Positions 25,319 to 37,230 of a DNA stretch of 64,000 bases are shown here, piece after piece. The DNA lies in contig OZ024792.1 in the NCBI GenBank assembly GCA_964017065.1, forward strand, positions 2,909,754-2,973,753, in the 5' to 3' direction. Position 1 is the first letter of the stretch. The number at the start of each line of letters is the position of its first letter. Position numbers and translations under genes: made by a program. This DNA is from Haliclona indistincta. Its lineage: Eukaryota > Porifera > Demospongiae > Haplosclerida > Chalinidae. The notes beneath the pieces are model-generated. The model worked only from the letters and a program-made list of their open reading frames with translations, was not told the origin of the DNA and did no database searches.

Positions 25319-27169
25319 ATGAAGAGGAGTGGGTTGACTCTAGCAGATGTAAACCTGCTGGCAGAACAGAGGAGGGCCTCAAGAAAAAGGAAAAATATTC
25401 AAAATGACAAAGAAGAAAAAATGGCAATTGATGAAACGATTTTAGAAGAACAGCACAAAGATGATGAAGATGAAAAATTGAGTTACGAAGAAGATATGGA
25501 AATGGAAGAGAAAGAACCTGTAACAATGGCTGGGGAGGAAGACTCATTGCCTGTTTTGACTCACAGTCGTATCCACAGCAGCCGATCTGTACAGAGACAG
25601 CTTCCTGACTGGGTCACTGACTGCAAAATAGTGCCAGAGGATATTAAGACTAACTCTGTGTCTCTCTCTTCCACTTCCCTGCCCACAATTCTGCAAAAGA
25701 ATCTAAAGGAAATGCAAGTAACAGATCTGTTTCCAGTTCAGTCTATGGTGACATCGCAGCTTCTTCGTCACCCGCTTGTTTGTGAAAGCAGTGTACAGCC
25801 CTGTGATGTGTGTGTCTGTGCTCCCACTGGGTGTGGCAAGACACTGTGCTATGTTCTACCAATAGTTTCTGCTTCATTGGGGCAGATAGCATGCAGACTG
25901 CGTGCTCTGGTAGTCGTTCCTTCACAGCAACTAGCAGAACAAGTGAAGAGGGTTTTCGAGAGTGTTGCAAAAGGTACTCGAGTCAAGGTAGGAGTGATAT
26001 CGGGTCAACAATCTGTTCAAGAGGAAGAGGATATGTTAGTGGATGTCAGTAACATTCCTCCGTGCAGTGGAGTTCACATACTGGTAGCTACTCCTGGCAG
26101 ACTGAGCCACCATCTTCATCACACTCCTCTCTTTAGTCTGACTGATCTGCGCTATCTTGTCATTGACGAGGCTGATCGATTGTTTGAACAGCACTATCAC
26201 GGTTGGCTCCATCTTCTGTTAGACAGTGTAACCCAGCCTCCAGCACCACCTCCTCATCTGTTTTCTTCACTGTTAGCTTCTTCCACTTTAGCTCACACCT
26301 TGCCTTCACTTTGCTCAACACTTGTACCTCAAAAGTCTCCTCCTTCATCCACTCATACTGTCTGCCTACAGAAGCTGTTATTTTCTGCGACTCTCTCCCT
26401 TGATCCTGAACACCTCTCACTCCTTCATCTCCACTATCCAGTACTATTTACTGTATCGAAAGATGTGCACGGTGACATCATTGGACAGTCCTCGATCCCT
26501 TCTACTCTCAAGGAATACACCATTGCATGCTCACCAGACAATCGGCCACTGGTTCTACTGCACTTGTTAGAGAAATGGTCGCATGTGTTGTGTTTCACTG
26601 AGTCACGGGAGACGGCTCATAGACTGTGCCTCCTACTCCAGCAGTACAAGGGACCAACTAGTGTTATGGAAATAGCAGTAAACACTAAACTGAGTAAACG
26701 ACGAAAGATTTTGAAGGATTTCATTGCAGGGAAGACCGAGGTTAATATTATTACACTAGATGTTTTACTGTTCTTACTTACTGGCTTGGTTCTGCAGGTT
26801 CTAATCTGTTCGGACAGCATGACACGAGGAGTGGATATTGACGGTGTTCAGTGTGTCATTAACTACCACCCCCCACCTCATTACCGCACATACCAGCACA
26901 GAGTAGGCAGAACAGCAAGGGCAGGGCAAGAGGGTGTGGCATACACACTACTGGTCCCTGATCAGGTGAGTAAGTAATTCAACGTTTATCGTAGTGTTAC
27001 GTTGCTGTTACCGATCCAGGTGCCTAATTTCTCTAAGATATTACAATCAGTTGGTAGAGAGAAGATTAAAAAGGAGAAGATAACAGAGGAACAGCTGGAA
27101 TCTTACCAAGAAGAGTACGAGGCTGCTCTGACTGCTGTCAAAGAAAGTGTAGCAAAGCAAGAACAGTAG
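25319..27169 (+). CDS. DDX51: DEAD-box RNA helicase DDX51 (Dbp6 family)
   Basis: An ATP-dependent RNA helicase needed for 60S subunit and 28S rRNA maturation in the nucleolus. Exons 25319-26740, 26798-26965 and 27020-27169. After a Lys/Glu-rich N-terminus of about 90 residues come: Q-type region with PVQSMV; motif I APTGCGKT; VATPGR; motif II IDEADR; motif III LFSATL; and motif VI HRVGRTARAG. Cys in motif I replaces the usual Ser/Gly. The terminal YEEAL..VKE is like that of the human protein. Both introns are very short (57 and 54 bases); the first is a multiple of three and open. It converges on SPAG16, with 100 bases between the stops. Confidence 0.92.
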
Positions 27170-27269
27170 TTACTGTTAATTTTAACTTTTAGAATGCGGT
27201 ATAATTATTTTTCTAGTATACAACACCACTGCATGATCTTGATATCTCTATCTTGCTACTAGTGTGTGT

Positions 27270-30258
27270 TCACTGCCATACTACCACTGTTCCATTATCT
27301 GTTCCTGTGTATAGCATATCTGCTGAATGGCTGAACAACAGTGACTCAACACTCCCAGTAGCACTATCCAGATTAGAGACCTATAGTAGACAATCATCAC
27401 TTCAGCTAGCAAGTTTGAGCAAGTGGTTGAGTGTACCTTTCCTGATTGTTTGTCTATCATCATGACAGCACCACTGCCAGAGCCACAGGCTAACACTGAG
27501 TCTAAGACACACAATCGTTACTATAATGACTAAGACACACCATCACATACCAGCAGGATCAATAGCTTGCTTATTGATAGGTAGAGGCCCAAGGTCCCAG
27601 CTACCACAGTTCTTCATTGCTCTCAAATCCCAACACAGCACCTCACCAAAGCAGTCAGCAGAATAGAGTACAGACGACTAGAGAGACACTATCAAGACTA
27701 TAGCTACAATGGTGTTATGCATACCTGGTAGTTTGATATGACATCATTACATGAGTTGTTGTGTCCATAGAATGTCTGCACACACAGTCCCTGAGAGACA
27801 CATGTGTAACATGTACCACAGGTGGTGAATAACTACTCACTGTTCTAGCATCCCAGAGAGAAACAGTCTTATCTGATGAGCAGGTAGTGAGTGTGTTGCT
27901 GTATGGCAGCCACATCACTGAGTTCACAGAGTCAGCATGACCTCGCAGAGTGACAAAGCACTGACCACTGTGCTCAGAGAGAGAGAGAGTATTGTAGCAC
28001 ATACTATTCCCATACCTTTCAACATCCCATAGTTTGCAGCAGTGGTCCATACTGGCAGTAGCCAACAGTCCACCAGACCAGTGCCAATCACATGACCACA
28101 CTATGAATCAAGAGTAAGGTAGCTCTGTGTCTCTACTGGTACTCCCACCTGGGTTCCAATGATCTGATAATGTAAGAATACATCCATTCTGTGCAAAACT
28201 CCACAATTTAGCTGATCCATCTCCGGAGGTTGTAGCAAGTAAATTACCATTGGGATGGAACTGACATGATGATATCCAATCACTGTGACCAGTTCCTGTC
28301 ATCAAGTGGTCTCCACTAACAAAACAAAAAACCACCATTGAATCTTTGAAATGTATACACGCATTGTCATACTTGACTGTCCACAGCTTCCAGCAATGAT
28401 CATCCCCAGCAGATGCTAGCACATTCTTAGTCGGATGCAGAGCAATACTAGCAAAAACGTGAACATAAAAACCAGTGAAAGCATGCCATTACCTGCTGAT
28501 GGGGTAGCTGTGGGCTTTTATCTTTGAGACACATTGCAAACCACCTACTCTTGTCTGCTGGGCACAGATTGGTAGATCCTTTTTATGACGATAAGGGTTT
28601 GCCGGTTCAGGAGGTATAGATACAAACACACCAACAGTTGAGGGCTAGAGATAAAGAGAAAGAATGAGGAGCAGGCAATGATGATAGTAATATGTACCTT
28701 GTTGTGTTTAGCAGGGCCATCCACTGTGATAAGTGGAGGAAGAGCTGATGCCTTTTTAGATTGACTGGTATTAGCAGTTGATATGTGAGGAAGTGTGGAC
28801 GGTTGAAGAGAATGGAGGGTAGACTGGAGAGTGTTGACCTGTGAGTGAGTGAGTGAGTGAGTGAGTGAGTGAGTGAGTGAGTGAGTGAGTGAGTGAACGA
28901 GTGAGTGAGTGAGTGAGTGAGTGAGTGAGTGAACGAGTGAGTGAGTGAGTGAGTGAGTGAGTGAGTGAGTGAGTGAGTGAGTGAATGAATGAGTGAGTGA
29001 GGAAGTGAGTGAGTGAGTGGTTCACAACAGTGTGAACAGCATGCGCAGCACCTCTGCAACTGCTTTATTTTTCTCCAAAGTAGCCAACATCTTTTCCCTT
29101 GTGGCAGCCTAGTGCATATAAGGTCACCTTCATTGCTGTGAGAGATTTATTCATGTACCTCATACTTTCCTCTCAACTCTTTCACTGCCGGCTGGTAGCT
29201 GGAGAGCTGATCCCTTAAACTGAGGGAAAATAAAAAATAAATAAGATATCAAGTGTTGAAGAGTACCTTTTAATGATGTTCAATAGTTTATCTTTCTCCT
29301 GCATTATCCGACGATGGTGCATGCGATGGTAGTCTCTCTCCTTCTTGAGCCGTACATACTGCTCTTTGGCAGACCTGGAAATGGTAAGAAATGAAGAATA
29401 AAAAAATTTCTCTTACTCTGCTGCTTTCTTGTAAATATCAACGGACTTGTGCAGTTGGTTGACCTCTTCTTCCAGTTTCTTATTTCTGTAGAGAAAAGTG
29501 ATGCAATGCAACTACAGCAACTATGCGATTCACTCACTGAGTGTAGACATCCATGACTGTCTCCTTGTGATGAGAAGCTAGTTGGTTTCTAGCTGCAAGC
29601 TGATACCTGGAAAAGAGAGAGAAAGAGAGAGAGAGAGAGAGGGAGGGAGGGAGGGAGGGAGGGAGGGAGGGAGGGAGGGAGGGAGGGAGGGAGGGAGGGA
29701 GGGAGGGAGGGAGGGAGGGAATAGAACAAAGTAGCATTCCCATACCATTCACTCTCAAAGCACTCCACTGTGTGCTGTAGACCATAGCGTACTAGGAAGT
29801 TCCTCACAAAATCCTCTACTAGCTCTCCTCTTCCTACACCCACTATATCATGAGGTGACTAGTGTATAGATAAATAAGTAGCTCAACAGTGTGGTTGTGT
29901 CACTTACACCATCCCCCTCGGTGAGCAGCTGTATTGATGGACCGGGAGAGGATATCCGAGTGTGCCTTAGAACAACCTCCAAATCCTCTTCTCCGTCTAA
30001 AATAGGACAATCAATTTGATGATTTCAAGTATTACTATGGATCACCTGATGATAGCTGTTCACCATCTTCACATGTCTAAGCAAAGACAAGAATTTCAAC
30101 ATGGGGCTGTTCCATGCTAAGTTTCTCACCTCTGCTGTTTCGTATATGTAACCATCATTGCTTTCCAGCTCAATTTCTCCCTCTGGTGTGAGGATAATTG
30201 ACTTCTATGCATGCTATGCATTTCTCTCACCTTGCAAGTAGTACGGATCGTCCTCCAT
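27270..30258 (-). CDS. SPAG16: Sperm-associated antigen 16 / PF20, axonemal WD-repeat protein
   Basis: PF20 is a central-apparatus protein of motile cilia. Twenty exons fit in phase, from the ATG at 30258 (MEDDPYYLQ) to the stop at 27270-27272; the last is 27270-27380. Early exons give VGRGELVEDFVRNFLVRYGL..HTVECFESEW, matching the LisH-like region of the human protein, then a coiled coil (VYTQ, ERDYHRMHHRR). The C-terminal half has seven WD40-type repeats, with GHSDWISSCQFHP, VWSCDWHWSG and GHADSVNSV...SSDKTVSLWDAR, ending in DNGTVVVWQ. Introns hold a (TGAG)n and a (GGGA)n microsatellite. A perfect RFX X-box lies 30 bases upstream of the start. Confidence 0.93.
28841..29017. repeat. (TGAG)n microsatellite in a SPAG16 intron
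   Basis: About 175 bases of the tetranucleotide with a few variant units. It lies directly before the acceptor of the exon 28698-28838. Long open frames on the minus strand here (SLTHSLTH...) are artefacts of the repeat. Confidence 0.92.
29617..29720. repeat. (GA)n-(GGGA)n microsatellite in a SPAG16 intron
   Basis: A GA stretch passes into about 20 copies of GGGA. It fills most of the intron between exons 29746-29842 and 29538-29606. Confidence 0.92.
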
Positions 30259-30287
30259 TTTTAGTCCTTCGCGTACATAGAAGTGTT

Positions 30288-30301
30288 GTTACTATGGCTA
30301 C
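30288..30301 (-). promoter_or_regulatory. RFX X-box upstream of SPAG16
   Basis: On the SPAG16 strand the sequence is GTAGCC-AT-AGTAAC, a perfect match to GTNRCC-N(0-3)-RGYAAC. It ends 29 bases before the start codon at 30258, the usual distance range for ciliary X-boxes. RFX binding is inferred from the motif and the gene's role. Confidence 0.75.
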
Positions 30302-30820
30302 CATTCGCGGGTAGTGGGCGGGCCCGTCGGGCGGGCCATAATTATTGAAATTTAGCCACGTCTTCTTTATACTTGCATGCACGCTACATGTAGTTGAATG
30401 TACTCTCAGAGTAGACTCGCAGACTCTCATAGTATGTCTGCAGAGCACCGCTGTATTATATCTTAAGGTGTATGTTTGCGGTTTAGTTTGAAGCAGTAGG
30501 GCACTTGAAAAGAGCAATGCCAGCACTTCAAACAGCATTGGGCTGTTTGAAGCAGACACAACAGTCATAATGACTACCACAAGCATTAATTATGTCTCAA
30601 ACATCTGGCTTCTTCCATTTTGTCTCACGGCATCGTGTACGCGTGACTCTGCAAGTGTACATAGCTGCTAATTTTTTTTGTCAATACACATCAAACGTTA
30701 TAATCACGATCAATCAGCTGACGGCAGTACATGTACATTGTGTTGCTTGGCGACCGACACTTCTCACCGCACTGAAAAGTCGACAGACCGCCTCTGCACC
30801 GCCCAGTTGTTCTTTGAGCA

Positions 30821-31462
30821 ATGGAGGCCAGCTTGCGTGTGTTGACTCTCGGTCGTAGTATCAGGCGCGGCAAGTCAGCAAGCGTGGAGTCAGGCCTCGG
30901 ACCGAACGATGAGTTCACTCACATCTCCGTCTACAATAACATGCATCCGCCTCAACTACGAGTCAAGATCAAGTATCCTCCAGACGTAGACGATGCCTGC
31001 CCGTCAGGGATGCTGTCAACGTGCGACTCCGACGAGATATTCGACAAAATACACCAGGTAGAGCTGCACCATTATCGTGCAATTCTGTTGATTATAAATA
31101 CTATCACCTTCCTACTGCAGTGTTACTCTAGTTGGGAGGTCTTTCTAGACATGAAAAGGATCACGTATTATTCTAAACACTCGTCACCTCGTGATTTCAC
31201 AACTAAAACCCAGCAGTCACAAACAAGAATCACAGTTAAGGTCAAATTTTCAGCATGGCGTTCAAATATCGATACAGTAGGAATCAGACAGGCAGTGGAG
31301 GAAGTGATGAACAAGACAGGGGAATTTTAGTGAGTTTGGGTTATAATTCGATTTACTCAGTATTAGATTCAAGTGGTGTCGTTGTGGTAAGTCTGCTTGT
31401 ACTAATGGTTCCTCTTTCCTTGTAGTGTTGATGTCAGAACTGAGAAATTCAAAGACAGCTAA
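30821..31462 (+). CDS. Unknown small protein, three exons
   Basis: Proposed exons are 30821-31057, 31121-31329 and 31426-31462, ending YVDVRTEKFKDS-stop. The predicted product is about 160 residues with a basic start (LTLGRSIRRGKSAS), an acidic middle (DVDDACPSG) and a mixed C-terminal half (WEVFLDMKRITYYSKHSSP). I do not recognise a family. The 63-base first intron is a multiple of three without a stop, so a longer form with a hydrophobic insert would result if it were retained. The start is the first ATG of a long open frame and fits its surroundings, but is not proven. Confidence 0.6.
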
Positions 31463-32538
31463 AAGCAGTGTTGAATTCTTTTATGTGGCACCCTACTACT
31501 TGTACATTTGCTGGCTTCATTGTTATTACAAACATCAAGCGGACATTGTGTTTCAATCAATGCTGCTAGCCTAGCACTGTGAATAACTGTATATTAGTGA
31601 CCTGTTGATAATCATTGCCAGCACTACAAATCATCATTCCCTATAAGGGACATTGCTCTGTAAGTAAATGTGTCTGTTCATCAGTTTGATAATTTTATCT
31701 TATCCTTTTTGTATTGCGTGTAATGTATAATGCACCCATTTTACAAACTCTTGTCTCTGATAACACACTATTATTTTTTAGTGAATCACATTATTTGTTC
31801 GTAATAGTGGAGTGCACGGACTGTATACAACGATTTTATTACCCTAGGCGCGTAGGCACCGGAGGGTTATGCGTTTGTGTCCGTCTATGTATGTATAATG
31901 TGTGTCATCAAAAAATGCGGCTGTTTACTGCCTTACTGCTCGAAGATTGTCATGAAATTGTTTGGTTGTTGAATATTTAATCTCGAGAAAGTCTCCTGTT
32001 GCGTGCTATGGTAATTATTAGACCGATTAGAACATTCCAGTAAGTGGACTCATTGAACTCTTGTCACTTCTTGCGAGGATAGAGCGTAGACCGTAAAGCA
32101 TGGAGCACAAATGCTATTAAGTATTTGATCATGCTCCATTGCGTGAATAAATATTAGTGACTTGACACATTAGTGACTACAAGGTGACACTTTACACTCA
32201 AATCTTCCTTGCAAGAAGTAATAAATTTCTGTAGACATGTACCGGCCAGAGCTTGACACTAAAAGCTCTATTCGCGATCGATGTCTCTAGCTACTAATTT
32301 TAATGCAAAAGTCCAATGTTTGATCATAATTATTCCAAATGATCTCAATTGTGAGTGAACTTACCAAGCATACATGTAAACATGCACTGCATACACTGCA
32401 TGTAAATCTGACAGAAAAAAATTAAATTTACCATGCGCTCACGCATGCGCAGAACTGCTAAGGAATTTAGAATAAAATTTTTGTCGATAATAAAAATACC
32501 GTACAGCAGCTCTGCGCGGGTTCTTTTCTCTCCTCACG
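31463..32538. other. AT-rich intergenic stretch with a dispersed repeat
   Basis: 31835-32045 is an inverted copy of 37555-37775 (shared 'tttactgccttactgctcga' and 'ttgttgaatattta' blocks, diverged). I saw no coding exon. The last 120 bases presumably contain the SRSF promoter. Confidence 0.6.
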
Positions 32539-34032
32539 ATGGCCGCTGGAAGACTGTATATCGGAGATTTGGGCACTAGTGGCTCAAAGACTGATCTTGA
32601 GAAAGAATTTGAGCGATATGGGACGTTGAAAAGCGTTTGGGTGGCTCGTAACCCTCCTGGATTCGCTTTCATCGAATTTGAAGATCCCCGAGATGCTGAC
32701 GATGCTGCTCGTGACATGGATGGGAGGATGGTGTGCGGAGTAAGAATTCGATGTGAGTTTGCCAAAAACAGCAGCCGCCCTGGATCTCGACCTGGACAGA
32801 GAAAATTTCCACCTCCTTCTGTGGTGTCAAGCAGGTATCGTAGGAGCCCACCTCGAGGTGGACACAGGTAAAATATTCAACCCTCCCACACGTGCTCCTT
32901 TATTGGTCTGTGTATATTAGTCATGACATGCGAGTGACCGACTTGATTTCTCACAGGGAAATAGTATTTCCTCATCGTTGTAACACCACTCTACTATTCA
33001 CCGCTGCGCATCTATTAGCATCTTCCCTCCTTCGCTAGCTTATCTTCTATTAACATCGCAACCCTGCATGAGCATTGTCTCCCAGCGACCTCTACAGCTT
33101 CTCTGCTTGTCTGTTCACCTCCCAAACCCCTCTTCTCATCATAGGTCTCCAGGGTATGACCGGGGACGCAGCCGAAGCAGATCACCACGGTACATCATCT
33201 CATCTTTATTGTGTCTCAATCTTGTTTTTGTTTGTCTTTAGAGGATCACCTCGATACCGACGTTCTCCCAGCCCTCGCTATAGGTTAGCGTTCCCTTGAT
33301 TACTTATTCTCAGTCGTTACACATTTATTCTGCCTCTGCAGCAAGCGGTCACCTCCAAGTCCTAGAAATCGGTGTGTGAGTTGTTACGGTCACATGTATG
33401 AATGAGTTCTCTCCTGCTAGGTCTCCTCCTAACTATCGTCGTAGCCCCAGTCCACACAGCAGGTGAGGTATTCTGTTAGTTTAGCCTTTCCTTGTGTTGA
33501 AATGTAAACATATCTATGCCTTGTGGTGAACAACATCACTGGTATTTTGTTGATTTCAAGTTGATACAAGTGTAGCCTTTCCTTAGGTAGATATAAATTT
33601 TTTAAGGCTTTGCATGTGTACTATGATCTACTATTATGTAAGCAGTTTAGAGTATTAATGTTAGCATAATGCATGTTACTTGTCTACAGGTCTCCGCGGT
33701 ATCGTCGTTCGCCAAGCCCACGATACAGGTAGTCATCATTTTAATACCATAGTCAGGATTTAGGAACTTAACTTTGATAAAACACACTTGCTAGCTAGCC
33801 AGCCAATAAATAACTTCATAACTTGTCTTATTCTGATTTTTCTACTTGCTCCTCTTTCAGTCGCTCCTACAGCAACAGCCCTCCTCGGTAAGCAACCTCC
33901 TCGATCATGTTATTAACTGTCTGATTTCTTCCCTACAGTAAGGGCAGTAATAGTCCTAACTCTAAAGACCACCGAAGGTAGTAAAGGTTTGCTTCTTGGT
34001 GATAGCATTCTATCTTGTATTTCAGGCGGTAA
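32539..34032 (+). CDS. SR splicing factor, SRSF3/SRSF7-like
   Basis: A nuclear splicing regulator. Exon 1 (32539-32867) holds the whole RRM: RNP2 LYIGDL and RNP1 GFAFIEFED, with SVWVARNPPGFAF, the hallmark of the SRSF3/SRSF7 subgroup. No CCHC knuckle follows, so it is closer to SRSF3. The RS domain is split over seven micro-exons, 33145-33189, 33242-33283, 33342-33371, 33421-33462, 33690-33728, 33861-33887 and 33939-33977, then a last coding piece 34026-34032. Every intron is in phase 2 and every micro-exon is a multiple of three (45, 42, 30, 42, 39, 27 and 39 bases). They encode RYRRSPSPRY-type repeats. It converges on NAA10. Confidence 0.92.
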
Positions 34033-34139
34033 ATATGGCAGATATGGAACTGTGAACTTCATTACGCACACGCTGTCATCGCCTACATCACCTACATTAT
34101 TGTGCACCTCTTGCCTACAATAAAATTAAAATTATCATT

Positions 34140-35034
34140 TTAAGAGTTATCAGTCCTTGTTGATCCTGGGAGTTGCGGCTTATTTCTTGATTCTGCCTCT
34201 CTTTTTTCATGTTGAATATTTTCTGCGAGAGACGACAGATCACGTTTCATTGCAAAGGCGTCCTCTCCATCAGCGTAGTACTTAGCCTCTACATCTTCCT
34301 TCCTAGAGGATCAATGGATCGGTGGAAGTAGTGGTTAGTAGAAGAAATCGCTCACTTGAACTTAAGTGTCTCCTCATAGAGGTGGAGAGCTGCACGATTG
34401 CTGGAGGAAAACATCAGCAGTCACTGGTTACTCAAATCACAGTTTCAATAAAATCAGTTACTACAAGCTATATCAAGCCTATAAGCTATATTACCTGACA
34501 CGAACATGAAGAGAGACGTATTTTGCACCAAAACACTCGACCATAGATCGAGAAGCCTGGAATGAGTGAGACACGTCACCCTAACACAAGAGGATCACTA
34601 TTCACCTGGTCCATGAGCTTCCTGGCTAGTCCCAGTCGTCGGTATGTTCTTCGCACAGCCTGTATTAAAGTTCACACAGGAAGAAAAAAATGTACGTGTT
34701 GATTCCTCACCAAGGACGTGATGTGACCATGAGGCACATCATCCGGGTCCTCCTCCCTGTTAGACCATCACACAGAGTATTAGTTGAACAGGAGCGTAAT
34801 CTCACATTTTAGCCAACACATATCCCACTACTCTGCCCGATGCGTCTTCACCGACGAAGGAAAGTTGAGGCCATGATAGCTCGTGGTAGAAATAGTATTT
34901 CATTTGATAGTTCTCAGGCAAGCACAGCAGATTGCAGTGTTGCAGATTGAGGAGATCGTCAGCCTAAAATGAAGGGTTTGTGTGTAATCTCAACATGGTC
35001 TGGCATCGCTCACTCTGGCGTTCCTGATGTTCAT
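34140..35034 (-). CDS. NAA10: N-alpha-acetyltransferase 10 catalytic subunit
   Basis: Catalytic subunit of NatA, which acetylates nascent N-termini at the ribosome. Exons (minus): 35014-35034, 34806-34963, 34710-34756, 34606-34659, 34495-34556, 34356-34400 and 34140-34302. The product is about 210 residues. GNAT fold landmarks: start [26 protein letters not shown], then the acetyl-CoA loop [31 protein letters not shown] and [16 protein letters not shown]. All match the vertebrate protein closely. The tail after that is short and charged. Confidence 0.95.
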
Positions 35035-35157
35035 GGTTGGTTCAGCAGGTCGGCAGCTAGCTCCAGCTCCACGCGTATCAGTACCACGTGATCTTAACGT
35101 AAAACGATAAACGCACGTAGCGAAACGCAAACGCATAAACAGTTGGATGTCAAGTCA

Positions 35158-37230
35158 TCACTGGATATATGAATATATGTGTGTCTCAGAAGTCTCATAA
35201 GCACTGTTCATTTTCAAGTCAATTGTCTGTGCAGTGGTGTAAGCTGGATTGTCTCCACATTTCACTGTTGCATAGGAAGGGTTGTCATAAACTGCAACTC
35301 TTTCCACGCTTATATAAGCAGGATTTTCATCAACTGGAACATGGTCAGTAATATCTGATCCTATTGCATCAAACAGTACGGTATAGTTAGAGGGTATATC
35401 ATTTACCTTTCTTTTTCTTTCGTTTTAGAATGACTGCAACACAGAGAGATCCAAAGATTATGATCATGCTCATTAAGACAATCAGTATTGATGATCCAGT
35501 AGATGATGCTATTATTGTAACATTAGGTTCAGGATTTGCAGATGGTGTGTAATCACCAAGTGTTGTCATTGCGGTGCTTGTAGCTAAAGAATTACGTACA
35601 TTGTAAGAACAAAAATTAAGTACGAACGTTACCATTATAAAAAGCAGAGACTAGTTGGGTGGATACTGAGGTAGTACTTGCTACTGGTGTCATGAAACTG
35701 GTGATAGTAAGTGGTTTAATCAGAATGTAGCTGTGATGCTCATACGCAGGTCTAGTGTCTTCAGGTTCATCAAACACCGCCAGGCTGTATTCTCCAGCTG
35801 GTAGATCAGTAATGTTGACCGATCCTCTGATATCACCACTAGGTCTCTGCAGTGTTCTGTTAGTGGTATATTGACTCTGGTCATCTTGTATCACTACAAT
35901 CCCTGGTGCTGTTGAATTAATAGCAAATGTACACTCGACCAAGATGGAGAAGTTGTTAGTGTGTACATCACAGTCTTGAACATGGAATGTACCTAATGAA
36001 AAATAAATATGTTTCGATTCATAACATGTGCATCCCAACTCACTGAAGTTAACGACCAAGACTTGTACAGCCCCCTCACTGCCAACAACACTGATATTGG
36101 CAGTGTACAGCAGTTTCACTTCTATTTCATCACTGATAGAGTAGACCACATCTCCAGTTCCTTGTATTATGTGATCATTAAGAGAAATGATGTGAGACGT
36201 GTTCAGTTGTTGGCTAATACTTAATGTCAGCCTTTGACTCAGGCATGGTAGACCAGATAGCTGTATTGCAAAGTAATGTACACATATTGAAATATAAATC
36301 TGTTCACTTGTAAGTGAAGTTTGATAAACACTCCAACAGTGTGTGTAACGCCATCACTGTTGACAATAACATCTTTTGATATAAGCGATACTCTGTAATA
36401 ATCTGGTTTAGAAAGATAACAATACCAAGTGAATCATAACGGCTAACATACATCAACACGTACACAAAACTCTTTTACAGCTGCAGCTGTTGCTTACCTC
36501 CTGGCGTTCTTTTAGAACTAACTGCACTATCACCTTCAAAACTCATTGAAAATGTAGTTACAGTAGCTTCGTAGTCTGTACATAGTTGTGGATAAGCAAT
36601 AGAGTAGTTGGTGTTTGCAGTAGTTCCATTAATGATCACTAGATCAGTGTTCATATTGACAACAGTCACTCGGTAGGAAAGACTATCAAGTACACCAGCA
36701 GTTACAGGAGGATCCCATAACACTGCTATGAATGAGTCACTGAACCTTAGATTATGAACTGGACCAATACCTGTATTTTACTCAAAATTTGTAATCACTT
36801 AATACACATACCTCACCTGCCAGGACAGTTAAAGTAGAGTAATTGCTAAAGACAGGTATACTAATGAAGGTTTCACCAATAGCACATCGTACAGTAGTGC
36901 CATTGTTTTCTGTGGTTGCTGGTACAGTGAGGTTGGACTGTATTGTGCCTGATGATAATGCAGTAACGGCAGATATTCCGCGTTCTTTTATTACGGCAAA
37001 ATTGTGAGCTAAACCATCTACTTCCCAAGTTAGAACTACACCAGTACCACCACAACAGAACTGAGAGTTTGTTCCTGGCAGTACAACCAATGATACAGGG
37101 CCATTTGTGATAGCTAATTGTGTACAAGATTATTGTTTTAATTGAATAATGATGACTTACTTGCAACGCTGACACACAGAATCCAAGCATTAGTCAATCC
37201 ATACATACACCAGACTGCATTCAATCTCAT
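35158..37230 (-). CDS. Ig/FN3 single-pass receptor A with NPxY tail
   Basis: Nine exons (minus): 37161-37230, 36817-37113, 36497-36770, 36308-36412, 36044-36260, 35633-35993, 35407-35583 and 35158-35360, with a signal peptide in the first. Order: an Ig-like domain (VVLPGTNSQFCCGGTGVVLT ... NGTTVRCA), an FN3 domain (AVLWDPPVTAG ... SKRTPG), a beta-rich region, the TFHVQDCDVHT exon shared with receptor B, a transmembrane helix (ILIVLMSMIIIFGSLCVAVI) and a basic stop-transfer KRKKKK. The tail of about 65 residues has NPAY, NPSY and NPAY motifs plus other tyrosines and ends YIQ; NPxY motifs bind PTB domains or clathrin adaptors. Extracellular partner unknown. (Eight of the exons have borders given here; the count depends on whether 36265-36305 is split.). 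Confidence 0.75.

Noticed and set aside
28607..29059. Minus-strand frames rich in THSL repeats
   Set aside because: They are produced by the (TGAG)n repeat in a SPAG16 intron; the real exon there is 28698-28838 in another context.
29534..29843. Minus-strand frames with PSLPPSLPP repeats
   Set aside because: They cross the (GGGA)n microsatellite; only the ends (29538-29606 and 29746-29842) are exons.
31714..31980. Plus-strand frame of 88 residues
   Set aside because: It overlaps a dispersed repeat whose other copy does not keep the frame.
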